NCBI RefSeq assembly: GCF_019084075.1
Contig: NZ_JAHREN010000001.1
Span: forward strand, 2,949,501-3,013,500
Source: Siccirubricoccus sp. G192
GTDB taxonomy: Bacteria > Pseudomonadota > Alphaproteobacteria > Acetobacterales > Acetobacteraceae
Length of the DNA stretch: 64,000 bases
Direction: 5' to 3'
Shown: positions 36,867 through 47,099 of the stretch, piece after piece
Layout: each line of letters starts with the position of its first letter
How positions within the stretch are numbered: position 1 is the stretch's first letter
The notes under the pieces: model-generated
The model's input: the letters and a program-made list of their open reading frames with translations, nothing else
Database searches by the model: none
Told to the model about the DNA's origin: nothing
Program-made: the position numbers and the translations under genes

Positions 36867-36914
36867 AGCGGATCGCCGCAGGGCGGAACCGCCCGGAGGC
36901 GTGAATCTGCTCTA
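36864..36914. repeat. TAGAGC-bounded palindromic element, copy 2
   Basis: The 51-bp element begins TAGAGCGGAT and ends ATCTGCTCTA, a 9-of-10 inverted match. In its centre lies a perfect GGGCGG-AA-CCGCCC hairpin (36881-36894). The opening TAG is the stop codon of the preceding binding-protein gene. It resembles copy 1 at 15498-15602 in its ends but not in its interior. A single half-site, CTAGAGC, is also present at 55659. Confidence 0.65.
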
Positions 36915-36994
36915 CAAACAACAGGCTACAGCGGGGTGCCGAACCATCAATTCGGAACGCCGCTATAGCGCCGCTGAACAGGGAGGTTCGGGCG

Positions 36995-38581
36995 ATGGAG
37001 AGACGCAGCCTGATGCGCGGGGCCGGCGCCGCGGCACTCGCCGCCGCGATGCCGGCGCCCGCCCTGGCCCAGGGGGCCGCGGCGCGCACCCTGCGGGTGG
37101 TGCCGCAGGCCAACCTGACCAGCCTCGATCCGGTCTGGACCACGGCCGTCGTCACCCGCAACAACGCCTTCCTGATCTACGACCAGCTCTGCGCCCAGGA
37201 CGCGGCGGGCGAGGTGCGGCCGCAGATGGTGGAAGGCTGGACCACGGAGCGGGATGGGAAGGAGTGGAACTTCACCCTCCGCCCCGGCCTCCGCTTCCAT
37301 GACGGGGAGCCGGTGCGGGCGGCGGATTGCGTCGCCTCCATCCGCCGCTGGGCGGCGCGCGACACCTTCGGCCAGGTGCTCTGGAGCCGGGTGGAGGAGC
37401 TTGCGGCGCTGGACGACCGGCGCTTCCGCTTCACCCTGAAGCGGCCCTTTCCGCTGCTCACCCTGGCGATCGGCCAGACGCAGAATCCCTGCTTCATCAT
37501 GCCGGCGCGCATCGCCGCGACCGATCCCTTCCAGCAGGTACGGGAGACGGTCGGCAGCGGCCCCTTCCGCTTCCTCCGCGACGAGTGGAATCCCGGGCAA
37601 TTCGCCGCCTGGGCCAAATTCGACGCCTATATCCCGCGCCAGGAGCCGGTCGATGGCCTCGCCGGCGGCCGCATCCCGCGTATCGAGCGGGTGGAATGGA
37701 CCATCATCAGCGACAGCGCCACGGCCGCCAATGCCATGGTGACCGGCGAGCAGGACTATTGGGAATACCCGCTGCACGACCTGCTGCCCTTGCTGAAACG
37801 CTCGCGCGAGGTGCTGGTGCAGCAGCGGCTGCTGGACGGCACCTATGCGATCTGCCGCTTCAACCACCTGCACCCGCCCTTCAACAATGCCGGCATCCGC
37901 CGCGCCGTTGCCATGGCGGTGGACCAGCGCGACTACATGCGTGCCGTGGCCGGCAATGACGACGGCGCCTGGTCGGTCTGCGAGGGGATCTTCACCTGCG
38001 GCACGGCACTGGCGAATGAGGAGGGCAGCGAGATCCTCAAGACCCGGAACATCGACCGCGCCAAGGCGGCGCTGCGCGAGGCCGGCTATGCCAATGAGAA
38101 GGTCGTGCTGATCGCGCCCGGCGACTATCCGCAGATCAATGCCGTCTCGCTGGTGACGGCCGACCTGCTGCGGCGGCTGGGCATGAACCTGGAACTCGTC
38201 TCCACCGACTGGGGCACGCTGGTGCAGCGGCGGGCGAGCCGGGAGCCGGTGGAGCGCGGCGGCTGGAGCATGATCCACACCACCTCCTCCGGCCAGAGCC
38301 TGGCCCTGCCGGTCTTCCACCTGTTCCTTCGCGCCAATGGCCCGCAGGCCTGGTTCGGCTGGCCCACGGATGCCGAGATCGAGCGGCTGCGCGAAGCCTG
38401 GATCGAGGCCGGCGACCCCGCCGAGGCGCGGCGTGTGGGCGAGGCTCTGAACCGCCGGGCGATGGAGGTGATGCCCTATATTCCGCTCGGCTTCTATTGG
38501 CAGCCCTCGGCCTGGCGGCGGAACCTGACCGGCGTGTTCCGCTGCCCGGTGACGGCCTTCTGGAATATTGGCAAGACGTGA
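36995..38581 (+). CDS. Peptide ABC transporter substrate-binding protein (family 5), array copy 4
   Basis: The 528-residue receptor has leader MERRSLMRGAGAAALAAAMP. The opening is LRVVPQANLTSLDPVWTTAV, then YDQLCAQDAAGEVRPQMVEG (a Cys where the other copies have Tyr), RFHDGEPVRAADCVASIRRW, the distinctive QDYWEYPLHDLLPLLKRS and CRFNHLHPPFNNAGIRRAVA. It lacks the EQPPPEIQQ segment of copies 2 and 3, implying a different binding pocket. It is preceded by GGGAGG and separated from copy 3 by 128 bp holding the palindromic element, so it may have its own control. Confidence 0.9.
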   Translation: MERRSLMRGAGAAALAAAMPAPALAQGAAARTLRVVPQANLTSLDPVWTTAVVTRNNAFLIYDQLCAQDAAGEVRPQMVEGWTTERDGKEWNFTLRPGLRFHDGEPVRAADCVASIRRWAARDTFGQVLWSRVEELAALDDRRFRFTLKRPFPLLTLAIGQTQNPCFIMPARIAATDPFQQVRETVGSGPFRFLRDEWNPGQFAAWAKFDAYIPRQEPVDGLAGGRIPRIERVEWTIISDSATAANAMVTGEQDYWEYPLHDLLPLLKRSREVLVQQRLLDGTYAICRFNHLHPPFNNAGIRRAVAMAVDQRDYMRAVAGNDDGAWSVCEGIFTCGTALANEEGSEILKTRNIDRAKAALREAGYANEKVVLIAPGDYPQINAVSLVTADLLRRLGMNLELVSTDWGTLVQRRASREPVERGGWSMIHTTSSGQSLALPVFHLFLRANGPQAWFGWPTDAEIERLREAWIEAGDPAEARRVGEALNRRAMEVMPYIPLGFYWQPSAWRRNLTGVFRCPVTAFWNIGKT

Positions 38582-38660
38582 CAGGCCAGGGTGGTGGTTG
38601 CGTCGGCCCGGCGCCTCGGGCATGGGATCGCCTTGCCTGAGGGACCGGGGAAGGGGGACC

Positions 38661-40250
38661 ATGCATCGTCGAAGCCTGTTGCAGGGGGCCGCGCTGGCGC
38701 TGGCGGCGCCCCGGCTGGCAGGGGCGCAAAGCAGTGCCCGCACACTCCGTTTCGCCCCCCAGGGCAATCTCGCCAATATAGACCCGATCTGGACCACCAA
38801 CACCACCGCCCGCAACCACGGGCTGATGGTCTATGACACGCTCTTCGGGCTCGGCCAGGACCACCAGCCGAAGCCGCAGATGGCGGCGGCGCATGAGGTC
38901 TCGGCGGATGGGCTGACCCATGGCATCACGCTCCGGCCCGAGCTGCATTTCCACGATGGCGAAAGGGTTCTGGCCCGGGACTGCATCGCCTCCATCGGCC
39001 GCTGGTCGCGGCGCGATGTGCTCGGCCAGCGGCTCGGCCTGCTGCTGCAGGAGATGCGGGCGCCGGCGGACGACAGGATCGAGATCGTGCTGAAGAAGCC
39101 CTGGCCCGGCCTGGCCTGGGCGCTCGGCAAGCCTTCCGCCAATCTCTGCGCCATCATGCCGGAACGGGTGGCGCGCACCGATCCCTTCACCCAGATTACC
39201 GATTATACGGGTTCCGGCCCCTTCCGCTTCCGTGCCAGCCAATGGGTGCCGGGCAGCCTGGCCGCCTATGAGCGTTTCACCGGCTATGTGCCGCGCGACG
39301 AGCCCGCGGATTTTCTGGCCGGCGGCAAGCAGGTGCATTTCGACCGGGTCGAGTGGCGCATCATGCCCGACCCCGCCACCGCCGCCGCCGCGCTGCAGAA
39401 CAACGAGCTGGACTGGTGGGAGACGCCGCTGGCGGACCTGCTGCCGCTGCTCCGCCGCAACCGCGACATCGCCGTGGAGGTGGTGAATACCGCCGGCGCA
39501 TTGGCCATGCTGCGCTTCAACCACCTGCATCCGCCCTTCGACAACCCCGCCATCCGCCGCGCCATCCTGCCGGCGATCGAGCAGCGGGATTTCATGCAGG
39601 CGGCGCTGGGTGAGGATGCTGCGCTATGGCAGGTGCCGGCCGGCGTCTTCACCCCCGGCACGCCGCTGGCGACCGACGCCGGGCTGGAGGTGCTGACCGA
39701 CCCGCGCGACCCGGAGGCGGCGAAGCACGCCCTGGCCGAAGCCGGCTATCGCGGGCAGCGGGTGGTGATCCTCTCGCCCTCGGACTTCCCGACCCTGGGC
39801 GCGCTGAGCGAGGCGGCGGCGGATACGCTCAGGCGCTGCGGCATGACCGTGGACCTCCAGACGATGGATTGGGCCACGCTGGTGCAGCGCCGCGCCAGCC
39901 GAGAGCCACCGGGGGAGGGGGGGACGGGCGGCTGGAACATCTTCTGCACGAGCTGGGAGGGGCTCGATGTCTCGGTCCCCGGCAGCCATCAGCCGATCCG
40001 CGGCAATGGCCAGGAGGGCTGGATCGGCTGGGCCACTAGCCCGAAGCGGGAGGCGCTGCGCGAGGCCTGGTTCGATGCCGCCGACCCGGCGGCCGGGAAG
40101 CGTATCGCCGAGGAGATCCAGCGCCTGGTCTGGGAGGAGGCGCCCTTCATCCCGCTCGGCCTGCTGCGGCCGCCCCAGGCCTATCGGCGCAGCCTGACCA
40201 ATATCATCACCGGCGGGCCGCCTCTGTTCTGGAACCTGCGCCGGGGGTAA
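38661..40250 (+). CDS. Peptide ABC transporter substrate-binding protein (family 5), array copy 5
   Basis: The 529-residue receptor has leader MHRRSLLQGAALALAAPRLA. The opening is LRFAPQGNLANIDPIWTTNT, then YDTLFGLGQDHQPKPQMAAA, HFHDGERVLARDCIASIGRW, ELDWWETPLADLLPLLRRN and LRFNHLHPPFDNPAIRRAIL. A Gly-rich insertion (EPPGEGGTGG) near residue 415 is unique to this copy. The ATG at 38661 has AGGGGG upstream; the in-frame codon at 38568 lies inside copy 4. It shares the DLLPLLRRN pocket segment with copy 1. Confidence 0.9.
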   Translation: MHRRSLLQGAALALAAPRLAGAQSSARTLRFAPQGNLANIDPIWTTNTTARNHGLMVYDTLFGLGQDHQPKPQMAAAHEVSADGLTHGITLRPELHFHDGERVLARDCIASIGRWSRRDVLGQRLGLLLQEMRAPADDRIEIVLKKPWPGLAWALGKPSANLCAIMPERVARTDPFTQITDYTGSGPFRFRASQWVPGSLAAYERFTGYVPRDEPADFLAGGKQVHFDRVEWRIMPDPATAAAALQNNELDWWETPLADLLPLLRRNRDIAVEVVNTAGALAMLRFNHLHPPFDNPAIRRAILPAIEQRDFMQAALGEDAALWQVPAGVFTPGTPLATDAGLEVLTDPRDPEAAKHALAEAGYRGQRVVILSPSDFPTLGALSEAAADTLRRCGMTVDLQTMDWATLVQRRASREPPGEGGTGGWNIFCTSWEGLDVSVPGSHQPIRGNGQEGWIGWATSPKREALREAWFDAADPAAGKRIAEEIQRLVWEEAPFIPLGLLRPPQAYRRSLTNIITGGPPLFWNLRRG

Positions 40251-40405
40251 AGCCTGGCACGGCCTGTGCAAGGCTTGGGGTCACAGCGGCGCCACTGGCG
40301 GCGGATGGCTCGGTCGGTGCTGGCGCAATGCCCAGGAGTGAGGCAGGCTGACATCAATCCGGGCGGATGCGCGTGCCGCCGGCTCGGGGCTTGGGAGGCA
40401 AAAAG

Positions 40406-42013
40406 ATGGAACGCAGGAATTTCCTGAAGGCGGCCGCGGGTGCCGGCAGCCTTGCGACGCTGGGCGGCCTGCCCGCCCCGGCCCTGTCGCAAGGTGCCGC
40501 GGCGCGCACGCTGCGCTTCGTGCCGCAGGCGAATCTTGCGAATTTCGACCCGATCTGGGGCACCCAGTATGTGGTGCGCAACGCCTCGGCCATGGTCTGG
40601 GACACGCTCTATGGCGTGGACGAAAAGCTGCAGGTGCAGCGCCAGATGGTGGAGGCGGAGGAGACTTCCGCCGACGGGCTCACCTGGACCTTCCGGCTGC
40701 GGCCAGGGCTGCGCTTCCATGATGGCGAGCCGGTGCTGGCAAAGGATGTGGTCGCAAGCATCACCCGATGGATGCCGCGTGATGCAATGGGGCAGATGCT
40801 GAAGGCGATTCAGCAGGAACTGGTGGCGGTGGACGACCGCCAGTTCCGCTGGGTGCTGCGGAAGCCCTATTCGAAGCTGCGGCTGGCGCTGGGCAAGACC
40901 AGCACGCCGATGTGCTTCATCATGCCGGAGCGGATCGCCAGGACCGACCCTTTCCAGCAGATCGGCGAATATATCGGCAGCGGCCCGATGCGCTTCGTGC
41001 GCAATGAATGGGTGCCGGGCGCCAAGTCGGTCTTCACCCGCTTCAATGAGTATCAGCCGCGCGAGGATGCCGGCACCTGGCTCGCCGGCGCCAAGCGCAT
41101 GATGGTGGACCGGGTGGAATGGGTGGTGATGCCCGATCCCGCCACCGCCTCCGCCGCCCTCCAGAATGGCGAGGTGGACTGGTGGGAGAACCCCATCACC
41201 GATCTGGTGCCGACCCTGAAGCGGAACCGCAACGTGCTGGCGGATATCGCCGATCCGCTGGGCAATGTCGGCAGCTTCCGGATGAACTACCTGAACCCGC
41301 CCTTCAACGACGTGAAGGCGCGCCGCGCCGTACTCATGGCGATGAGCCAGGATGACTATATGCGCGCCCTGGTGGGCGATGACGACAAGCTATGGAAGCC
41401 GCTGCCGGGCTACTTCACCCCCGGCACGCCGCTCTATACCGAGGAGGGCGGCGAGATCCTGAAAGGGCCGCGCGACTTCGATGCGGCGAAGCGGCTGCTG
41501 GCCGAGAGCAGCTATGCCGGGCAGCCCGTGGTCTGCCTGGTGGCGCAGGACCAGCCGATCACCAAGGCGCAGGGGGATGTGACGGCGGACCTGCTGAAGC
41601 GCCTCGGCTTCAACGTGGATTTCGTCGCGACGGATTGGGGCACTGTCGGGCAGCGCCGGGCGATGAAGACCCCGCTCAACCAGGGCGGCTGGTCCATGTT
41701 CCACACCTGGCATGCCGGCGCGGAATGCGTGAATCCGGCAACCCAGATCCAGCTCCGCGCCGGCGGCAACGCGGATGGCACCTGGTTCGGTTGGCCGGAC
41801 CTGCCGCCAGTGGAGGCGGCGATCGCCGAATGGTACGATGCGCCGGACCTGGAGGCGGAGAAGGGCGTCATCCGCAAGCTGAACCGGGCGGCGCTGGAGG
41901 GTGTGGTCTACGCGCCGACCGGCTTCTTCCTGGGCTACCAGGCCTGGCGGCGGAATGTCTCGGGCATCCAGAAGGGGCCATTGCCCTTCTTCTGGGGCGT
42001 GGCGAAGTCCTGA
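40406..42013 (+). CDS. Peptide ABC transporter substrate-binding protein (family 5), array copy 6
   Basis: The 535-residue receptor has the best Tat motif of the array (MERRNFLKAAAGAGSLATLG). The opening is LRFVPQANLANFDPIWGTQY, then WDTLYGVDEKLQVQRQMVEA, RFHDGEPVLAKDVVASITRW, EVDWWENPITDLVPTLKRN and FRMNYLNPPFNDVKARRAVL. GGGAGG lies about eight bases upstream. It is the copy directly attached to the permease genes (stop, one base, then dppB ATG), so it is probably the ancestral partner of the transporter, with copies 1-5 added by duplication. Confidence 0.9.
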   Translation: MERRNFLKAAAGAGSLATLGGLPAPALSQGAAARTLRFVPQANLANFDPIWGTQYVVRNASAMVWDTLYGVDEKLQVQRQMVEAEETSADGLTWTFRLRPGLRFHDGEPVLAKDVVASITRWMPRDAMGQMLKAIQQELVAVDDRQFRWVLRKPYSKLRLALGKTSTPMCFIMPERIARTDPFQQIGEYIGSGPMRFVRNEWVPGAKSVFTRFNEYQPREDAGTWLAGAKRMMVDRVEWVVMPDPATASAALQNGEVDWWENPITDLVPTLKRNRNVLADIADPLGNVGSFRMNYLNPPFNDVKARRAVLMAMSQDDYMRALVGDDDKLWKPLPGYFTPGTPLYTEEGGEILKGPRDFDAAKRLLAESSYAGQPVVCLVAQDQPITKAQGDVTADLLKRLGFNVDFVATDWGTVGQRRAMKTPLNQGGWSMFHTWHAGAECVNPATQIQLRAGGNADGTWFGWPDLPPVEAAIAEWYDAPDLEAEKGVIRKLNRAALEGVVYAPTGFFLGYQAWRRNVSGIQKGPLPFFWGVAKS

Positions 42014-42014
42014 C

Positions 42015-42957
42015 ATGTTCGCCTATATCGTAAGACGCGTGCTGGCGACGATCCCGGTCATGGCGATCGTCGCGCTCTTCGTGTTCAGCCTTCTCTACTT
42101 CGCGCCGGGCGACCCCGCCGCGGTGATCGCGGGCGACCAGGCGACCCCCGATGACGTGGAGCGGATCCGCCAGTCCCTCGGCCTCGACCGGCCCTTCCTG
42201 GTGCGGTTCGGGGAATGGTCCTTGCGCATCCTGCAGGGCAATCTCGGCACCTCGATCTTCACCAACCTGCCGGTCACCACCATGATCGCGCAGCGGCTCG
42301 AGCCGACCATGTCGCTGATGGTCCTGACCCTCATCTTCTCCGTCATCACTGCGGTGCCTTTGGGCGTGGTGGCGGCCTGGAAGCAGGGCACCTGGATCGA
42401 CCGCGCGGTGATGGCCTTCGCGGTGCTCGGCTTCTCGGTGCCGGTCTTCGTGGTGGGCTATCTGCTGGCCTATATCTTCGCCCTTGAGCTCGATTGGCTG
42501 CCGGTGCAGGGCTATACGCCCTTTGCCCAGGGGTTCTTTCCCTGGCTGGAGAACCTCATCCTGCCGACCGTCGCGCTGGGTGGCGTCTATATCGCGCTGA
42601 TCGCCCGCATCACCCGCGCGACCATGCTGGAGGTGCTGCAGCAGGACTATATCCGCACCGCGCGGGCCAAGGGTGCGGGGCAGGGCAGTATCCTGTACCT
42701 GCACGCGCTGAAGAATGCCGCCGTGCCGATCGTGACGGTGATCGGCATCGGCGTCGCGCTCCCTGATCGGCGGCGCGGTGGTGACGGAGAGCGTCTTCGC
42801 CATCCCGGGCCTCGGACGCCTGACGGTGGATGCGATCCTGCGCCGCGACTATCCGGTGATCCAGGGCGTGGTGCTGCTGTTCAGCTTCGTCTACGTGCTG
42901 GTGAACCTGCTGATCGACCTGCTCTACACCCTGTTCGACCCGAGGATCCGGTATTGA
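42015..42957 (+). pseudogene. dppB: Dipeptide-type ABC permease DppB, frameshifted
   Basis: The protein starts MFAYIVRRVLATIPVMAIVA and has six membrane helices. The EAA loop IRTARAKGAGQGSILYLHALKN contacts the ATPase. After GIGVAL the reading frame is lost. One base forward it continues LIGGAVVTESVFAIPGLGRL and VLLFSFVYVLVNLLIDLLYT, ending DPRIRY, as every DppB does. The extra base is in the CCC at 42761-42763. Removing it gives 313 residues, the normal length. As all other transporter parts are in place, I infer a consensus error rather than a dead gene. Confidence 0.88.
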
Positions 42958-43878
42958 GCGCCACAACCCTCAACACCGCCGCGGCTCCGGCGAGCGTCGC
43001 CGCGGCTGCCCCCCTGCCGGATGTGCTGCCGCCGGTGAAGCCGAAAAAGGGCTTCATCGGCTTCCTCCGGCGCAACCCCACCATCGCCTTCGGTGGCGGA
43101 TTGCTGCTGGTGATGCTGCTGATCGCGGTCTTCGCGCCGCTGCTCGGGACGGTGGACCCCACCGCGCTGGCGCCGGCGCGGCGCACGCGGGAGCCTTCCG
43201 CCGAATACTGGTTCGGCAGCGACATGCTGGGGCGGGACGTCTATTCCCGCGTGATGTATGGCGCCCGGGTTTCGCTGCTGGTGGGCTTCTCGGTGGCCTT
43301 CTTCTCCTCGGTCATCGGGCTGGCCATCGGCATGGTGTCGGGCTTCATCCGCTGGGCGGACAGCATCATCATGCGGATCATGGACGGCTTGATGTCGATC
43401 CCGCCGATCCTGCTGGCCATCGCGCTGATGGCGCTGACCCGGGGCAGCGTGCAGAACGTGATCCTGGCCATCACCATCGCGGAGGTCCCCCGCGTCTCGC
43501 GCCTGGTGCGCGGCGTGGTGCTCTCGCTGCGCGAACAACCCTATGTGGATGCGGCGGTGGCGGCCGGCACGCGCTCGCCCCGGATCATGCTGCGCCACAT
43601 CCTGCCGAATACCCTGGCACCGCTCACCGTGCAGGCCACCTATATCTGCGCCAGCGCGATGATCATCGAGGCGATCCTGTCCTTCATCGGCGCCGGCACG
43701 CCGCCGATCGTTCCCTCCTGGGGGGAACATCATGGCGGAGGGCAGGGCGCTGTGGCAGGTGAAGCCCTATATCGTCTTCTTCCCGGCGGTATTCCTCTCC
43801 ATCACCGTGCTCGCGGTGAACCTGCTGGGTGACGGGCTGCGCGACGCGCTCGATCCCCGCATGGCAAAAAGGCTCTGA
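42954..43878 (+). pseudogene. dppC: Dipeptide-type ABC permease DppC, frameshifted at a G6 run
   Basis: The start is a TTG overlapping the TGA of dppB (TTGA). A cytoplasmic tail (about 45 residues) leads to FIGFLRRNPTIAFGGGLLLV and DMLGRDVYSRVMYGARVSLL, typical of DppC. The EAA loop is YVDAAVAAGTRSPRIMLRHI. After [10 protein letters not shown] the frame breaks at 43720-43725. With one G fewer it continues [15 protein letters not shown], then [20 protein letters not shown] and DPRMAKRL, giving 307 residues. The two permease breaks are of the same kind as those elsewhere in the window. Confidence 0.88.
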
Positions 43879-43882
43879 CGCG

Positions 43883-44875
43883 ATGGCGTTGCTCGAGGTC
43901 GAGAACCTGCAAACCCATTTCCGCACGCCGGATGGGGTGAATCGTGCCGTGGATGGCGTTTCCTTCGAGGTCGCGGCGGGGGAGACGCTGGCGATCGTGG
44001 GCGAGAGCGGCTGCGGCAAGTCCGTCACCGCCATGTCCATCCTGCGGCTGATCCCGGAGCCGCCCGGCAAGATGGCGGGTGCCATCCGCTTCCAGGGCCG
44101 CGACCTGCTGAAACTCTCGGAATCCGAGATGCAGTCCATCCGCGGCAATGAGATCAGCATGATCTTCCAGGAGCCGATGACCAGCCTGAACCCGGTGCTG
44201 AATGTCGGCCGGCAGATCGGCGAGACCCTGCGCCTGCACCAGGGCCTCTCGGCGCGCGAGGCCGAGGCGAAGGCGGTGGAGATGCTGACCCTGGTCGGCA
44301 TCCCGGAGCCGCAGCGGCGGGTGCGTGAGTATCCGCACCAATTGTCCGGCGGCATGCGGCAGCGGGTGATGATCGCGATCGCCCTGGCCTGCAACCCGAA
44401 GCTGCTGATCGCGGATGAGCCGACCACCGCGCTCGATGTCACCATCCAGGCGCAGATCCTGGACCTGATGCGCGACCTCAAGCACCGGGTCGGCGCCGCC
44501 ATCGTCCTCATCACCCATGACCTCGGCGTGGTGGCGGAGGTCGCGGAGCGGGTGGTGGTGATGTATGCCGGCCGCAAGGTGGAGGAGGCGGCGGTCGGGC
44601 CGCTGTTCCGCTCGCCCCGGCATCCCTATACGCAAGGCCTGCTGGGCTCGGTGCCGAAGCTCGGCTCCTCGCTCACCGGCACGGAAACGCGCCTGGCCGA
44701 GATTCCGGGCATGGTGCCGAGCCTCAAGACCAAGATCCCGGGCTGCGTCTTCGCCTCGCGCTGCCCCTATGCGACCGATCTCTGCGTGCAGGTGGCGCCG
44801 GCGCTGGAGCTGAAGGCGCCGGGCCATCTGGCGGCCTGCCACTACGCCACCAGGGAAGGGGCGATCGCCGCATGA
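43883..44875 (+). CDS. dppD: Oligopeptide ABC transporter ATP-binding protein DppD
   Basis: The 330-residue ATPase has Walker A GESGCGKS (Lys46), Q-loop [15 protein letters not shown], signature LSGGMRQR and Walker [15 protein letters not shown]. The switch His is in LITHDLGVV. The C-terminal oligopeptide-transporter extension includes [20 protein letters not shown] and CPYATDLC, a cysteine cluster that binds iron-sulphur or metal in some DppD proteins. The ATG at 43883 starts four bases after the dppC stop; it ends ATGA-coupled with dppF. It forms the ATPase heterodimer of the transporter with DppF at the inner membrane. Confidence 0.93.
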   Translation: MALLEVENLQTHFRTPDGVNRAVDGVSFEVAAGETLAIVGESGCGKSVTAMSILRLIPEPPGKMAGAIRFQGRDLLKLSESEMQSIRGNEISMIFQEPMTSLNPVLNVGRQIGETLRLHQGLSAREAEAKAVEMLTLVGIPEPQRRVREYPHQLSGGMRQRVMIAIALACNPKLLIADEPTTALDVTIQAQILDLMRDLKHRVGAAIVLITHDLGVVAEVAERVVVMYAGRKVEEAAVGPLFRSPRHPYTQGLLGSVPKLGSSLTGTETRLAEIPGMVPSLKTKIPGCVFASRCPYATDLCVQVAPALELKAPGHLAACHYATREGAIAA

Positions 44876-45912
44876 GCACCCCGCTTCTCGAAGTCACCGA
44901 CCTGAAGAAGCATTTCCCGCTCCGTGGCGGCTTCTTCGGCGGCACCACGGGCTACGTCTATGCGGTGGACGGCATCTCCTTCCATATCGAGAAGGGCGAG
45001 ACGCTGTCGCTGGTCGGCGAAAGCGGCTGCGGCAAATCCACGGTAGGCAAGGCGATCCTGCGGCTCTTCGGCATCACCGATGGCCAGGTGGTGCTGGACG
45101 GGCAGCGGATCGACGATCTCCCGGCCGGTACCTTGCGGCCGCTGCGGCGGCGGGTGCAGGTGGTGTTCCAGGACCCGTTCAGCTCGCTCAACCCGCGCAT
45201 GCGGGTGCGCGACATCCTCGCCGAGCCGATCCGCAATTTCGGCCTGGCCCGGGACGCCGCGGATCTGGAGGACCGGGTCGCGCGGCTGATGGACAAGGTG
45301 CTGCTGCCGCGCGACGCCGTGGGCCGCTGGCCGCACGAGTTCAGCGGCGGGCAGCGCCAGCGCATCGGCATCGCCCGCGCGCTGGCGGCCGAGCCGGAAC
45401 TCATCATCTGCGACGAGGCGGTCTCGGCCCTCGATGTTTCGGTGAAGGCACAGATCGTGAACCTGCTGCAGGATCTGCAGCAGGAGCTTGGCCTGGCGAT
45501 GCTGTTCATCAGCCATGACCTGGCGATCGTCGAGCACATGACGCATCGCGTGGCGGTGATGTATCTCGGCAAGATCGTCGAGGTGGCGCCGAAGCGCAGC
45601 CTCTTCGCCGCGCCGAAGCATCCCTATACCGAGGCGCTGCTCTCCGCCGTGCCGGTGCCGATGCCCGGTGCGGCGCGGGAGCGCATCATCCTGAAGGGCG
45701 ATGTGCCGAGCCCGATCAACCCGCCCAAGGGTTGCCGCTTCCACACCCGCTGCCCCTATGCCTTCGACCGTTGCCGGACGGAGGAGCCGAAACTGGCACC
45801 GCCGCGCACGGCGATGGCCGCCGGGCACCTGGCGGCCTGCCATCTGCACGACCGGCCGGATGCAGAAAACCCGCTGGCCCTGGCGAAAGGCGAGGCTGTG
45901 CTGCCGGTCTGA
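44872..45912 (+). CDS. dppF: Oligopeptide ABC transporter ATP-binding protein DppF
   Basis: The 346-residue ATPase has Walker A GESGCGKS (Lys55), [32 protein letters not shown] and Walker [15 protein letters not shown]. In the last, CDEAVSALD replaces the commoner ADEP, as is usual in DppF. The switch His is in FISHDLAIV. The C-terminal extension carries [16 protein letters not shown]. It is the last gene of the binding-protein/permease/ATPase set and overlaps dppD by four bases. With DppD it powers import of whatever the six receptors deliver. Confidence 0.93.
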   Translation: MSTPLLEVTDLKKHFPLRGGFFGGTTGYVYAVDGISFHIEKGETLSLVGESGCGKSTVGKAILRLFGITDGQVVLDGQRIDDLPAGTLRPLRRRVQVVFQDPFSSLNPRMRVRDILAEPIRNFGLARDAADLEDRVARLMDKVLLPRDAVGRWPHEFSGGQRQRIGIARALAAEPELIICDEAVSALDVSVKAQIVNLLQDLQQELGLAMLFISHDLAIVEHMTHRVAVMYLGKIVEVAPKRSLFAAPKHPYTEALLSAVPVPMPGAARERIILKGDVPSPINPPKGCRFHTRCPYAFDRCRTEEPKLAPPRTAMAAGHLAACHLHDRPDAENPLALAKGEAVLPV

Positions 45913-45984
45913 GGCGCCGGATGGGGTGCTTGTGAGCCACCGCCGCGCCGCCCAGGCCGGCCGCCAGGGAGAGAGGAGCCCGCC

Positions 45985-46380
45985 TTGGCTGAGCCTGTGA
46001 TGCTGGAGGTGCGTGAGGCGCGAAGCCCTTTCGGGCGCGTCGTGAAATGGATCTTCCTGGCCTTCCAGGTCGTGATGATCCTGCTCATGCTCGGCACCTG
46101 CGCCGCGGTCGGCCCCTTCCTGTCAGGGCCGGACCCGGAGGTGGCAATCGGCGCCGGCATGTTCGGCGCCATGGCCATGGCCACGCTCTGGACGGTCTGG
46201 CCGCTGGGAACGCTGCTGCTCGGGCTGCTGGTGCTGTTCACCCGCGGCCGCAAGCGCCTGATTCCGGCACCGGCCGTAGCGACGGCGGCGATCCCTGTCA
46301 CCACCGCTGCTTCGCGAGACAGTGGGGAAACCGCTCCACGGCGGGGCGGTAGCGTGCCGGAGGCTGGCAAGCAGCCCTGA
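45985..46380 (+). CDS. Small two-helix membrane protein of unknown function
   Basis: The 131-residue protein has two hydrophobic helices (VVKWIFLAFQVVMILLMLG and TLWTVWPLGTLLLGLLVLF). Between them lies a short loop with VGPFLSGPDPEVAIGAG; an Ala/Thr/Arg-rich cytoplasmic tail follows. The layout resembles uncharacterised inner-membrane proteins seen beside transporters. It probably starts at TTG 45985, seven bases after GAGAGGAG. It follows dppF by 72 bp and precedes the Mo-hydroxylase genes, so its association is uncertain. Confidence 0.65.
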   Translation: MAEPVMLEVREARSPFGRVVKWIFLAFQVVMILLMLGTCAAVGPFLSGPDPEVAIGAGMFGAMAMATLWTVWPLGTLLLGLLVLFTRGRKRLIPAPAVATAAIPVTTAASRDSGETAPRRGGSVPEAGKQP

Positions 46381-46505
46381 ATCGTGCCTGGTGCCAGGGC
46401 GTCACGCGGTGACGCTTGACGGCGGGCGGGGGCGGGGCGACCTTTCAGCCGATACGCGGCCACCCGGCCGCCGAAATGCTTGTGTCCAAATTGGGGAGGC
46501 GCGGA

Positions 46506-47009
<504 letters not shown>

Positions 47010-47099
47010 GCCGCCTGGGCGTGCCCATGCAGGGCGCGCCCCAAGGCGAACCGGCCGCCAAGGCCGGGCAGGGCAAAGGCCAGGCCATAGGGAGGCGGG

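Noticed and set aside
41901..43832. A single fused permease protein of about 640 residues spanning dppB and dppC
   Set aside because: The fusion arises only because the dppB frameshift runs into the dppC frame. The C-terminal part of DppB and the end of DppC are found intact in the alternative frames.
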